52,180 nucleotides of DNA from Cloacibacillus sp. (GTDB lineage Bacteria; Synergistota; Synergistia; Synergistales; Synergistaceae), in contig NZ_JAJBUX010000007.1 in assembly GCF_020860125.1 (NCBI RefSeq), positions 1-52,180 on the forward strand. The letters are read 5' to 3'. Every line of letters starts with the position of its first letter. Position 1 is the first letter of the stretch. This document shows, piece by piece, positions 32,505-39,911 of the stretch. The notes below the pieces were generated by a model that had not been told where the DNA came from, did not search any database, and saw nothing but the letters and a program-made list of their open reading frames with translations. Both the position numbers and the translations under genes were made by a program.

Positions 32505-32756
32505 ATGCGCCCAGTTACTGAAACTGAGATCGAAAGTGCAGCACGGAGGGAAAAGTTGCGTTGTATTGCTCGTTATGAAAGGGAACGTGAACTGAATCGA
32601 CCTGGTATAATCTGGACCCTGATCCAGCTTATTGTCGGATTGTATCTTCTCAAACTTCTGTTTTTTTCAACGCCGTTCAGCTTGATAGGGGCGGTAATTG
32701 GAGTTGTGGCATCCTTATGCTGGGTATTCTTTCTTTTTTCTGAAAGACTTTACTAA
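32505..32756 (+). CDS. small membrane protein inserted in the tail operon (moron)
   Basis: 83 residues from ATG 32505 (GGAGGTGAGG upstream). A charged N-terminal helix (ETEIESAARREKLRCIARYE) is followed by two membrane helices (IIWTLIQLIVGLYLLKLLFF and IGAVIGVVASLCWVFFLFS). It has its own promoter before and terminator after it and stands between genes X and D, which are adjacent in P2-type tails. That is the hallmark of a moron expressed from the prophage. Function unknown; superinfection exclusion is a guess. Confidence 0.65.
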   Translation: MRPVTETEIESAARREKLRCIARYERERELNRPGIIWTLIQLIVGLYLLKLLFFSTPFSLIGAVIGVVASLCWVFFLFSERLY

Positions 32757-32792
32757 CGATAAGATAAGATAAAATGAATAGTAGATAAATGG

Positions 32793-32816
32793 GCCGCCCT
32801 TTAGGGCGGCTTATTT
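32793..32816 (+). terminator. terminator after the moron
   Basis: GCCGCCC and GGGCGGC pair around a TTTA loop (32793-32810), followed by TTATTTG. The stem is GC-rich and compact, so it should work, and late transcription must read through or be antiterminated. Confidence 0.72.
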
Positions 32817-32835
32817 GTTGTGAGTGAGGTATTCG

Positions 32836-33927
32836 ATGTCAGAATTTTACACAGCCTGCTACACTGCAATAAAGATAATTTATGAAGGGGTTAATATCTC
32901 TGCTGACATTGCCCCATATCTTTTATCCTTTGACTACACAGATAAATCTTCGGATGAATCAGACGATATCCAGATTACGCTCGAAGATAAAAACGGCAAA
33001 TGGCTTTCCCCATGGTTTCCGTCCAAAGGGGATAAAATAAAAGCTTCTATAGAATTTTACAGCTATGGCAAAAATAGGAAAACTCTATCATTACCCTGTG
33101 GAAGTTTTGAAGTTGATGAAATTGAATTTTCCGAACCGCCGATGCAGATCACAGTCAAAGCCGTGGCGACTCCCATTACTAGTTCTGCTGTTGGTCAGCT
33201 TAAAACAAAGGCGTGGGAAAATATCAACTTAAAAAATATTGCACAAGAAATAGCAAATAGCAATGCACTCACGCTATTTTTTGATTCAACAAGGAATCCA
33301 GTTTATACACGCAAAGATCAGATAAAGATATCAGATCTAAATTTTCTCAAGGGGCTTTGTCGCGATGCCGGATTTGCTTGTAAATGCACCGCTGGCCAGA
33401 TAGTAATTTTTGAAGAAAGTCTTTACGAAGAAAAACAACCTGTCTGTACTGTTCATCGAGGAGACAGTCGAATAATAAGCACGTCTTTTCGTAGCAAGAC
33501 TACCGATACTTATAAGGCAGCGAATGTGACCTATCATGATTCGCTTTTGGACGAAACACAATCCGCAACGGTAAGTGCGGACGACGCACCGGATAATGGC
33601 AAAACACTGGAAATAAATCAATCTGTAATTTCAGTAGCGGAGGCTGAGTCACTCGGAACTGCGCGACTGAGAAACGCAAATAAGAGAGAAAACAGTGGCC
33701 ATATCACATTGACGGGAATGCCAGGTGCTGTTGGCGGCGGTGTGATCGAGTGCTCTGGTTGGGGTGAGTTCGACGGGCGATACTTTATAGTATCTGCGAA
33801 GCATAGCTATTCCGAGTCTGGATATCAAGTCGAACTTGAAATAAACGAAACAGCTTCGTCAAAAAGCTCGAAGAAAAAGAAGAAGAATAAGCAAAAAATC
33901 GTTGTACAACATGATAGCCTTTTATAA
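32836..33927 (+). CDS. baseplate hub protein gpD-like (late control D)
   Basis: 363 residues from ATG 32836 (GAGTGAGG upstream; GTG 32824 less likely). Family features include FDYTDKSSDESDDIQITLED with KWLSPWFPSKGD, LNFLKGLCRDAGFACKC and the C-terminal GHITLTGMPGAVGGGVIECS. It forms the central hub that holds the spike. A Lys/Ser-rich linker (SSKKKKKNKQK) stands at the end. Confidence 0.85.
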   Translation: MSEFYTACYTAIKIIYEGVNISADIAPYLLSFDYTDKSSDESDDIQITLEDKNGKWLSPWFPSKGDKIKASIEFYSYGKNRKTLSLPCGSFEVDEIEFSEPPMQITVKAVATPITSSAVGQLKTKAWENINLKNIAQEIANSNALTLFFDSTRNPVYTRKDQIKISDLNFLKGLCRDAGFACKCTAGQIVIFEESLYEEKQPVCTVHRGDSRIISTSFRSKTTDTYKAANVTYHDSLLDETQSATVSADDAPDNGKTLEINQSVISVAEAESLGTARLRNANKRENSGHITLTGMPGAVGGGVIECSGWGEFDGRYFIVSAKHSYSESGYQVELEINETASSKSSKKKKKNKQKIVVQHDSLL

Positions 33928-33938
33928 GAGGTGGGAAG

Positions 33939-34391
33939 ATGAATGAAGAAAGCAGAATGCGGGTTGGCCGCGTCTCTTCAGTCGATGAAAATAATTGTAC
34001 TGTGCGAGTAGTGTTTCCCGATGCCTCCAACCTCGTGAGTGGCCCATTGCAAATGATCATTCCATTTTCACAAAAAAATCATGCGTATTACTTGCCCGAT
34101 ATTAATGAGCAAGTGTTCTGCCTGCTAATGGGAAATGGTGTTGAGCGTGGAATATGTCTTGGGGCTGTTTATAGCAAAAAGGACCAGCCGATATGCAAAA
34201 ACAGGGATCGTTATTACATAGAGTTTGAAGGCGGCGCGCACATACTTATTGACCGCAAAGAAAAGGTTGTGCAGATACAAGGCTTTTGCGGAGAATTCTT
34301 GAAATTTGACAATGGCAGTATGTTTCTTGATTTGCCAGGCGTGATTTCATGGCTTAACGGGGATATGCCTACACCGCTAGAGGAGGAGTAA
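33939..34391 (+). CDS. baseplate spike assembly protein V
   Basis: 150 residues. An OB-fold (MRVGRVSSVDENNCTVRVVF), then YYLPDINEQVFCLLMGNGVE and a beta-prism-like C-terminus (ILIDRKEKVVQIQGFCGEF) match P2 gpV. It forms the trimeric spike on which the PAAR tip, encoded next, is mounted. Confidence 0.85.
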   Translation: MNEESRMRVGRVSSVDENNCTVRVVFPDASNLVSGPLQMIIPFSQKNHAYYLPDINEQVFCLLMGNGVERGICLGAVYSKKDQPICKNRDRYYIEFEGGAHILIDRKEKVVQIQGFCGEFLKFDNGSMFLDLPGVISWLNGDMPTPLEEE

Positions 34392-34392
34392 G

Positions 34393-34686
34393 ATGCCAGC
34401 TGTAACACGAAAAGGGGACATGTGTACTGGACACGGCTGATGGCCCCCGCGACCTTCGGTCGAAGGGACAACAAGATTTATTTTGAGTGGGAAAGAGGTG
34501 CATCTCCAGGGCGATGCATGGGCCCCTCATACATGTCCCAGTATTCCGGAAACTCATGGGAGCCTACTTGCACGAGGCGCACCTCGTTTTCGTATCCATG
34601 GTAAAGAGGTTGGTAGGGTACGTGATCCTGTGGCCTGTGGTTCCAGCGTTGCCACAGGTGAAGACAGGTTTAAAGTAGGTGACTAA
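34393..34686 (+). CDS. PAAR spike-tip protein with in-frame TGA, candidate selenoprotein
   Basis: 97 codons from ATG 34393 (AGGAGGAGTAAG upstream) to TAA 34684-34686, open except for TGA at 34438-34440 (codon 16). Before it: MPAVTRKGDMCTGHG; after it: WPPRPSVEGTTRFILSGKEV, then HLQGDAWAPHTCPSIPETHG, RVRDPVACGSSVATG. Phage PAAR relatives as I remember them read TGHG-C-WPPRP, so the TGA is at a Cys position. A hairpin with a GGTC loop lies 12 nt downstream. Standard translation would give only 15 residues with no internal start having a good ribosome site. Alternatives are a nonsense mutation or a sequence error. Located between V and U. Confidence 0.7.
34438..34466 (+). promoter_or_regulatory. 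SECIS-like hairpin after the TGA
   Basis: TGA (34438-34440) is followed by 12 nt, then CCTTC (34453-34457), GGTC loop (34458-34461) and GAAGG (34462-34466); an outer G-C alternative extends the stem. The E. coli fdhF SECIS also presents a GGUC loop on a short helix about 18 nt after its UGA; here it is 17. The bulged U of fdhF is absent. A match of loop, spacing and stem is seen; SelB binding is inferred. Confidence 0.6.
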
Positions 34687-34688
34687 AT

Positions 34689-35093
34689 ATGGCAACCGTA
34701 GGGACTTTTGGCGATGTGGTATTTGAAGCAAGCGTTGAGACGGTGCGAACTTTCTCTGAATTACAACGCACAACGGCGGCTCGTTGGGGGGTGCATAGTG
34801 TCCTCGGTGCGAAACCTATTGCAGAATTTGTTGGGCCAGAAACAGATGAGGTCTCACTTCCTGTTCGCCTAAATGTCCTTTTTCTTGGTGGTGCGACGGT
34901 AGAAGATGAGATAAAAAAGCTGAGAGACATTGTGCTGCAGGGAAAGGTCGGAGTGCTAACTATCGGCGAGGATATTTTTGGAAAATATTATCTCGAAAGT
35001 TTATCAGAAACGCGAAAATATTTTGGTAAACGCGGGGAAACGCTCTTTGCAGAACTTACTTTATCGTTAAAAGAGTACGTAGAGAGGAAATAG
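34689..35093 (+). CDS. tail protein gpU (P2-like)
   Basis: 134 residues. Begins MATVGTFGDVVFEASVETVR with LQRTTAARWGVHSVLGAKP, the P2 gpU pattern, and ends in LSLKEYVERK. In P2-type phages gpU is a tail completion and tube-closing protein. Confidence 0.82.
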   Translation: MATVGTFGDVVFEASVETVRTFSELQRTTAARWGVHSVLGAKPIAEFVGPETDEVSLPVRLNVLFLGGATVEDEIKKLRDIVLQGKVGVLTIGEDIFGKYYLESLSETRKYFGKRGETLFAELTLSLKEYVERK

Positions 35094-35094
35094 T

Positions 35095-35433
35095 ATGAAT
35101 ACGTCAATTCAAACATTGAGATTGTCAAAGTTGGAAGCAGACGTTTTTTCACATCGAGATGTGATAGAAGATGTGTGCCTTTGCCTAACAACATTGTTCA
35201 CGACACGGAAGTATTCCGTACCGCTCGACAGGGATTTTGGCCTAGAGATGGATGCGCTTGACGAACCGTCACCTCGTGCTATGGCTCTGATACGGAGTGC
35301 TATATATAGCGCTGCTGATAAGTATGAGCCGAGGGCAGAGATAATAAGCGTTGCTTTCGAGGTAATATCAGACGCCGAAGACGATAAGGTTGTACCAGTC
35401 ATTTCTTGGAAGTTAAAGGAGGAGTATCTCTGA
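35095..35433 (+). CDS. baseplate wedge protein gpW/gp25-like
   Basis: 112 residues with the gp25-like lysozyme-fold: EDVCLCLTTLFTTRKYSVPL followed by DRDFGLEMDALDEP. First component of the baseplate wedge (W-J-I order as in P2). Confidence 0.85.
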   Translation: MNTSIQTLRLSKLEADVFSHRDVIEDVCLCLTTLFTTRKYSVPLDRDFGLEMDALDEPSPRAMALIRSAIYSAADKYEPRAEIISVAFEVISDAEDDKVVPVISWKLKEEYL

Positions 35434-36566
35434 TGAACTCTTTGACGACTCTGCCGGACATTAGTTTTACGGATAAAGACCCAGAATTGATTCTTTCAGA
35501 GATAATATCTAGGTATGAAAAAACCGCACAGGTTACTCTTTATCAAGGAGATCCTGTGCGGCTTTTTCTTGAAGCAATCGCCTATATTATTGCTCACCAG
35601 CGCAGCCTGATTGACTATGCCGCGAAGCAGAACCTTCTCGCTTATGCCACGGGGTATTATTTGGAGCATTTAGGTATATTGCTCGGTGTAGACCGCCTGA
35701 AAGCAGCCGCCACGACAACGACGCTGCGATTCAAACTTTCCGCGCCGTTAGATTTTCCCGTGCTCATACCTGCCGGTACGCGCGCCAGCGACGGCGGCAA
35801 CGGGCTGATGTTTGCCTCGGTGGAAGATGTGCTGATATATAGCGGTGATACATACGCCGATGTACAGGCATTTTGCACCGAAACTGGAGAAGCTAGAAAT
35901 GGCATGATAGCCGGACAGATAAAATATCTGGTAGATCCTGTCCCATACATAGCCGGAGTAGAAAACAGATCCGCCACAACTGGCGGCGCGGACGAGGAGA
36001 GCGACGAATCTCTGCGCGAGCGCGTGCAAATGGCCCCGGAGAGCTTTTCCGTTGCGGGGGCGTCGGGGGCCTATGAATATTGGGCCCGAACCGCGCACCA
36101 GGATATTATCGACGTGGCCGTCATAGGCCCGGAGGATGAGCCCGGAAACGTATACGTATACCCGCTTATGGCAGACGGAAAACTACCATCGCAAGAAATA
36201 TTAAATCTTATCGATGGGGTCCTAAACGATGAAAAAGTTCGTCCGCTAAGTGACCATGTTTTTGTGCAAGCCCCGGACGAGATAAATTATCATACCGAAT
36301 TAATTTACTATATTGCGCACAAAAGCGCGACATCTGCCGCGTCGATACAAAAAGCCGTCGCTGCGGCTGTCGCAGATTTCGAGCTCTGGCAGAAGTCAAA
36401 GCTCGGACGGGACATCAATCCCAGCGAGTTGATAAGAATGGTAATGTCTGCAGGCGCTCTGCGCGTTGAGGTTACGCAGCCCCAACATACCGTATTGACC
36501 GGCTCACAGGTCGCCATTGCAGACAGCGAAGCAACGGTGACTTTCGGAGGGTTGGAAGATGGCTAA
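35433..36566 (+). CDS. baseplate wedge protein gpJ
   Basis: 377 residues from ATG 35433 (AAAGGAGGAG upstream, overlapping the W stop). The baseplate J family segments are DPVRLFLEAIAYIIAHQRSL, YYLEHLGILLGVDRLKAAA, GTRASDGGNGLMF and AGASGAYEYWARTAHQDIID. It joins wedge units around the hub. Confidence 0.9.
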   Translation: MNSLTTLPDISFTDKDPELILSEIISRYEKTAQVTLYQGDPVRLFLEAIAYIIAHQRSLIDYAAKQNLLAYATGYYLEHLGILLGVDRLKAAATTTTLRFKLSAPLDFPVLIPAGTRASDGGNGLMFASVEDVLIYSGDTYADVQAFCTETGEARNGMIAGQIKYLVDPVPYIAGVENRSATTGGADEESDESLRERVQMAPESFSVAGASGAYEYWARTAHQDIIDVAVIGPEDEPGNVYVYPLMADGKLPSQEILNLIDGVLNDEKVRPLSDHVFVQAPDEINYHTELIYYIAHKSATSAASIQKAVAAAVADFELWQKSKLGRDINPSELIRMVMSAGALRVEVTQPQHTVLTGSQVAIADSEATVTFGGLEDG

Positions 36567-37350
36567 AACGGCGAGGGATATCCTGCTCGAAGATATACTG
36601 CCATCGTCAATCGGCATATATCAGGAGGTCTTGCAGGCAGCGCGCGCAATAGACCCCGACCTGCACTATCTTAGCGGCCTGATAGGTCAGCTGCCCATTT
36701 ACAGCCGTATCGACGAGCTGCCCTCTGATTGGCTGGATCATCTTGCGTGGCAATGGCACGCCGACGTATATGAGCCTGTAGATCTTAGCTTGGAGCAAAA
36801 ACGCTACATAGCCAAGACCTCCCTCATGATACACCGCTATAAGGGTACACGCTGGGCCATCACCACGGCCTTGAAAACTCTGGGCTTTCAGCGCATAGAC
36901 ATACAAGAGCACTGGCAGCTGGACAGCAAACCTTACACCTTTGCGATTCAGCTCGCGCCACTTGATGAGACTTTGATTCATGACGCGAAAAGGTTCATTG
37001 AAGCCTACAAACCAGCACGAAGCCAGTTGATATCATTAGACTTAAAGCTCTATCTCAATGATGAAGAGAAAGCCGAGGACAAGTTTTCGGCAATGTTATC
37101 CCCTCAGCTCTCCGATACCGTACCTCTCGACGACGGCGAACAGTTCTATGCGGTGATACAGCCATTTTTCAACGAATCGCCGTGGTTCCGTCATTACTAC
37201 GGCGAGGACGGGCTGGCCTACGACGGAACAATTCGCTACGACAGCCAGGATGAAGAGTCCGAATTAATTAAGGCCAGGATCGCAACACAAATCGAAGATG
37301 TTGTCGAGAGCAGCGAACGCACCATCACAACGATAAAAATAATAGTCTAG
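36559..37350 (+). CDS. baseplate/tail protein gpI
   Basis: 263 residues. The first part (DILLEDILPSSIGIYQEVLQ, YSRIDELPSDWLDHLAWQWH, DVYEPVDLSLEQKRYIAKTS) and RYKGTRWAITTALKTLGF identify the P2 gpI family. It is the attachment point for tail fibres, which follow. Overlaps gpJ by 8 bp. Confidence 0.88.
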   Translation: MAKTARDILLEDILPSSIGIYQEVLQAARAIDPDLHYLSGLIGQLPIYSRIDELPSDWLDHLAWQWHADVYEPVDLSLEQKRYIAKTSLMIHRYKGTRWAITTALKTLGFQRIDIQEHWQLDSKPYTFAIQLAPLDETLIHDAKRFIEAYKPARSQLISLDLKLYLNDEEKAEDKFSAMLSPQLSDTVPLDDGEQFYAVIQPFFNESPWFRHYYGEDGLAYDGTIRYDSQDEESELIKARIATQIEDVVESSERTITTIKIIV

Positions 37351-37363
37351 GAGGCAAATCATA

Positions 37364-37843
37364 ATGAAAACAATAGCAGCGGCGGAATATCCGCAGGTAA
37401 AGGGGCGGCTCGTATTTCGCGTCATCCGCGATGGGCAGATAATCCACACGGGAAAAGATAACCTAATCGTAACCAGCGGGCGCAACGCGCTTGCAAAGCT
37501 GTTGAGCGGTCAAACCGGCATGCACATCGCGCAGGTGGGCGTTGGGACCGGCGGCTCTCCGACAGATGCTAGTGATACCGGCATCACCGGAGCCGTAAAG
37601 GTCAATGTCTCCGAGGCGCGTGTCGGTGTTGGGCTTGAAGCAGAGGATGGCACAATCTTTGATGATCCCCGCGTCGTACAGTTCCATTTTGTGTTCGGCA
37701 TAGATACCGCCGTTGGTATGGACATCGCCGAATATGGCCTTTTCTGCGCCGACGGCAGCCTCTTCTCGCGCGTCATCCGCGAAAAACCGCTGCCCAAGAG
37801 CAACACCGACAAGATCATCGGCTTTTGGCAGATCACGTTCTAA
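37364..37843 (+). CDS. tail-fibre-associated protein, unknown
   Basis: 159 residues. A beta-rich protein (KGRLVFRVIRDGQIIHTGKD, then NLIVTSGRNALAKLL and IAQVGVGTGGSPTDASDTG). This family is common between gpI and the fibre in phages of this sort and in some tail-like particles; role in fibre attachment is inferred. Confidence 0.6.
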   Translation: MKTIAAAEYPQVKGRLVFRVIRDGQIIHTGKDNLIVTSGRNALAKLLSGQTGMHIAQVGVGTGGSPTDASDTGITGAVKVNVSEARVGVGLEAEDGTIFDDPRVVQFHFVFGIDTAVGMDIAEYGLFCADGSLFSRVIREKPLPKSNTDKIIGFWQITF

Positions 37844-37856
37844 GGATTGACTGAAG

Positions 37857-38678
37857 ATGGCAAACATAATTGAAAGCTCCGTATGGGAGGAGGGCGTGCG
37901 CGAAGTCGGCCAGAACGAACCGGTCACGGGCGGGCGCACCGGCACGGTAAACCTATCCCTGCAGGACATCGCCAATCGTACCGTATGGCTAAGAGACCAA
38001 CTTAAAGCCCTCGGTGACGATCTGGCCGCGCTCGAAGTGGCGACAGACGAAAAGATAGATACCACTCTCAAAAAGGCCAACGACCTGAGCGATGTGCATG
38101 ACGTCCCGACGGCGCGGAAAAATCTCGGTATCGCCACGCTGGCAGAAACCCTGCAAACAATCTATCCGGTTGGCGCGATATACATCTCCGTCGCCGCGAC
38201 CAGTCCGGCGACGCTCTTCGGCTTCGGCAAATGGGAGCAGATACAGGGCCGATTCATCGTCGGAGCGGGGCAATCCTATGCGCCGGGGGCTACGGGCGGT
38301 GAGGATAAACACATCCTCACCGTGAATGAAATGCCGGAACATGGGCACAGCGCGACCAGCACCCAGAACGACGGGCATACTCATTCCGGGTCGGCCAGTA
38401 CCACCGGAAGACACCAACACGGCACATACGGCGAAGCGGGAACCGGCCCGTGGGGCAACTACATGGGAAGCCCAGGAAACAGACATGGCATTGACGGAGG
38501 AGACAACGACAACAACTGGTACAACACCTCGCCGGACGGCGACCACTCGCACATAATCACCATTGGAAAAAGCGGCGCGCACGCCCACACAATAACCGTT
38601 AAAAACACCGGCGGCGGTGAGGCGCACAACAACATGCCGCCTTACTTCGCCGCTTACATCTGGCGGCGCACGGCGTAA
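37857..38678 (+). CDS. tail fibre/collar protein with His-rich metal-binding tip
   Basis: 273 residues. N-terminal attachment (EEGVREVGQNEPVTGGRTGT), a short coiled coil, then a collar domain YPVGAIYISVAATSPATLFG with FGKWEQIQGRFIVGAG. The C-terminal half carries repeated H-x-H motifs (EHGHSATS, DGHTHSG, RHQHG, DHSHI, HAHTITV) as in trimeric fibre tips holding metal ions, ending NMPPYFAAYIWRR. Confidence 0.8.
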   Translation: MANIIESSVWEEGVREVGQNEPVTGGRTGTVNLSLQDIANRTVWLRDQLKALGDDLAALEVATDEKIDTTLKKANDLSDVHDVPTARKNLGIATLAETLQTIYPVGAIYISVAATSPATLFGFGKWEQIQGRFIVGAGQSYAPGATGGEDKHILTVNEMPEHGHSATSTQNDGHTHSGSASTTGRHQHGTYGEAGTGPWGNYMGSPGNRHGIDGGDNDNNWYNTSPDGDHSHIITIGKSGAHAHTITVKNTGGGEAHNNMPPYFAAYIWRRTA

Positions 38679-38694
38679 GAAAGCAGGTGACACA

Positions 38695-39897
38695 ATGCCC
38701 GAAATACTTGAAGCAAAAGACGGCGGCGTAATAGAAAAAAGCCTCGTGATGCGCTTAGTTATCCTTGACTACTATGATACCGAGGCGGAAATGAGGGCGG
38801 CCCATCCCACCGGAGCCGACGGCGACTGCTATAAAGTAGGCGACGACCTCTGTCTATGGGGACCGGCAGCCCAAGGCTGGATAAACATCGGTCCCTTGCG
38901 GGGTGAAGCTGGAGGCAGCTCCTATCTACACATCCGCTATTCCGCCGTCGCCAATCCGACAGACACACAAATATCAACCACGCCTAACGACTACATGGGC
39001 ACCTGTGTAATTAGCTCGCCCACAGCGCCCACCACAGCAGCAAGCTATGCATGGTACAAAATAAAAGGAGACGCACCGGTACTAAACGAGGCGTCGGTCT
39101 CACAGGCGGGCATAGTTACAACCGGCCCGCAGTCCTTTGCGGGGGAAAAATCGTTTCCCGGCGGCATCGTCGGGAATCTCACCGGGGTCGCCTATTCGGC
39201 ATATAGACCTGAATACCAGGCAATACCTGAGAACGCTGACCTTAATACATACAAGACAGCAGGACACTATACTTGCGGTGGAAATGCAGTTGCAAATACC
39301 GTTACTAATACTCCTAGTTCAGGTTCTTTTAATATGGAGGTCATATATACTGTTGTTCCTACTGGTAGTTATATAAAACAAACAGTGAATATGTATTATA
39401 CTGGTATTGTATTCTATAGAGTGTTCGATGCTGATGCAACCCAATGGTCTACTTGGAAGCAAATGGCGACTATGGATGATATCCCCGCCGTCGCAGACAC
39501 TTCCATAGTGAAGGAAAAAATACAAAATTTAGGGACAGTTGGGTCAATCGAAGTAAATCCTGATAATGGACAGGTGATAGTAGCTACACTAAGCACAACT
39601 GGAAATGTTCCAGCAGATGTATCATTTGAAATTCCATTAGACCCTGTAGAACCAGAAGGACCAGATGACCCTGACGCACCTGTTCCCCCAGTTAGGGCTG
39701 TGTCTGAACCACTAGCACGTACAGTTACATTAATTTTGAAACTGACCTCTACAACGCCCGGTGTCGAGTGGTGGGGTGATATTCTGTGGGCAAATGGAGA
39801 AGCGCCTGTACTGAAACCGTCTACAACAAATATCATTACGTTAATTACTCTTAATATGGGTACGTGGTACGGAGTTTCTGCTACAGAATTTGCGTAA
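38695..39897 (+). CDS. tail fibre with pyocin-knob-like domain
   Basis: 400 residues from ATG 38695. The N-terminal 170 residues are GC-rich like the phage and include a phage fibre linker (LRGEAGGSSYLHIRYSAVAN). From about residue 178 (NADLNTYKTAGHYTCGGNAV) a pyocin-knob-like receptor domain begins, whose DNA is AT-rich. A Pro/Glu/Asp linker (DPVEPEGPDDPDAPVPP) precedes a small terminal domain ending TLNMGTWYGVSATEFA. The composition break inside the gene points to domain swapping at the receptor-binding end. Confidence 0.75.
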   Translation: MPEILEAKDGGVIEKSLVMRLVILDYYDTEAEMRAAHPTGADGDCYKVGDDLCLWGPAAQGWINIGPLRGEAGGSSYLHIRYSAVANPTDTQISTTPNDYMGTCVISSPTAPTTAASYAWYKIKGDAPVLNEASVSQAGIVTTGPQSFAGEKSFPGGIVGNLTGVAYSAYRPEYQAIPENADLNTYKTAGHYTCGGNAVANTVTNTPSSGSFNMEVIYTVVPTGSYIKQTVNMYYTGIVFYRVFDADATQWSTWKQMATMDDIPAVADTSIVKEKIQNLGTVGSIEVNPDNGQVIVATLSTTGNVPADVSFEIPLDPVEPEGPDDPDAPVPPVRAVSEPLARTVTLILKLTSTTPGVEWWGDILWANGEAPVLKPSTTNIITLITLNMGTWYGVSATEFA

Positions 39898-39911
39898 GGG
39901 GAAAAGGATCA

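Noticed and set aside
34422..34604. Overlapping plus-strand ORFs in other frames of the PAAR gene
   Set aside because: No PAAR or other family pattern; the frame at 34393 with the TGA is the one with the conserved motifs.
34483..34686. Independent gene starting after the TGA in the PAAR frame
   Set aside because: The codon at 34483 is TTG without a ribosome site, and conserved PAAR residues lie before it (WPPRPS), so it is a continuation, not a separate gene.
37989..38693. 234-codon minus-strand ORF opposite the collar fibre
   Set aside because: Val/Arg-rich shadow of the GC-rich fibre gene, which has clear domain structure on the plus strand.
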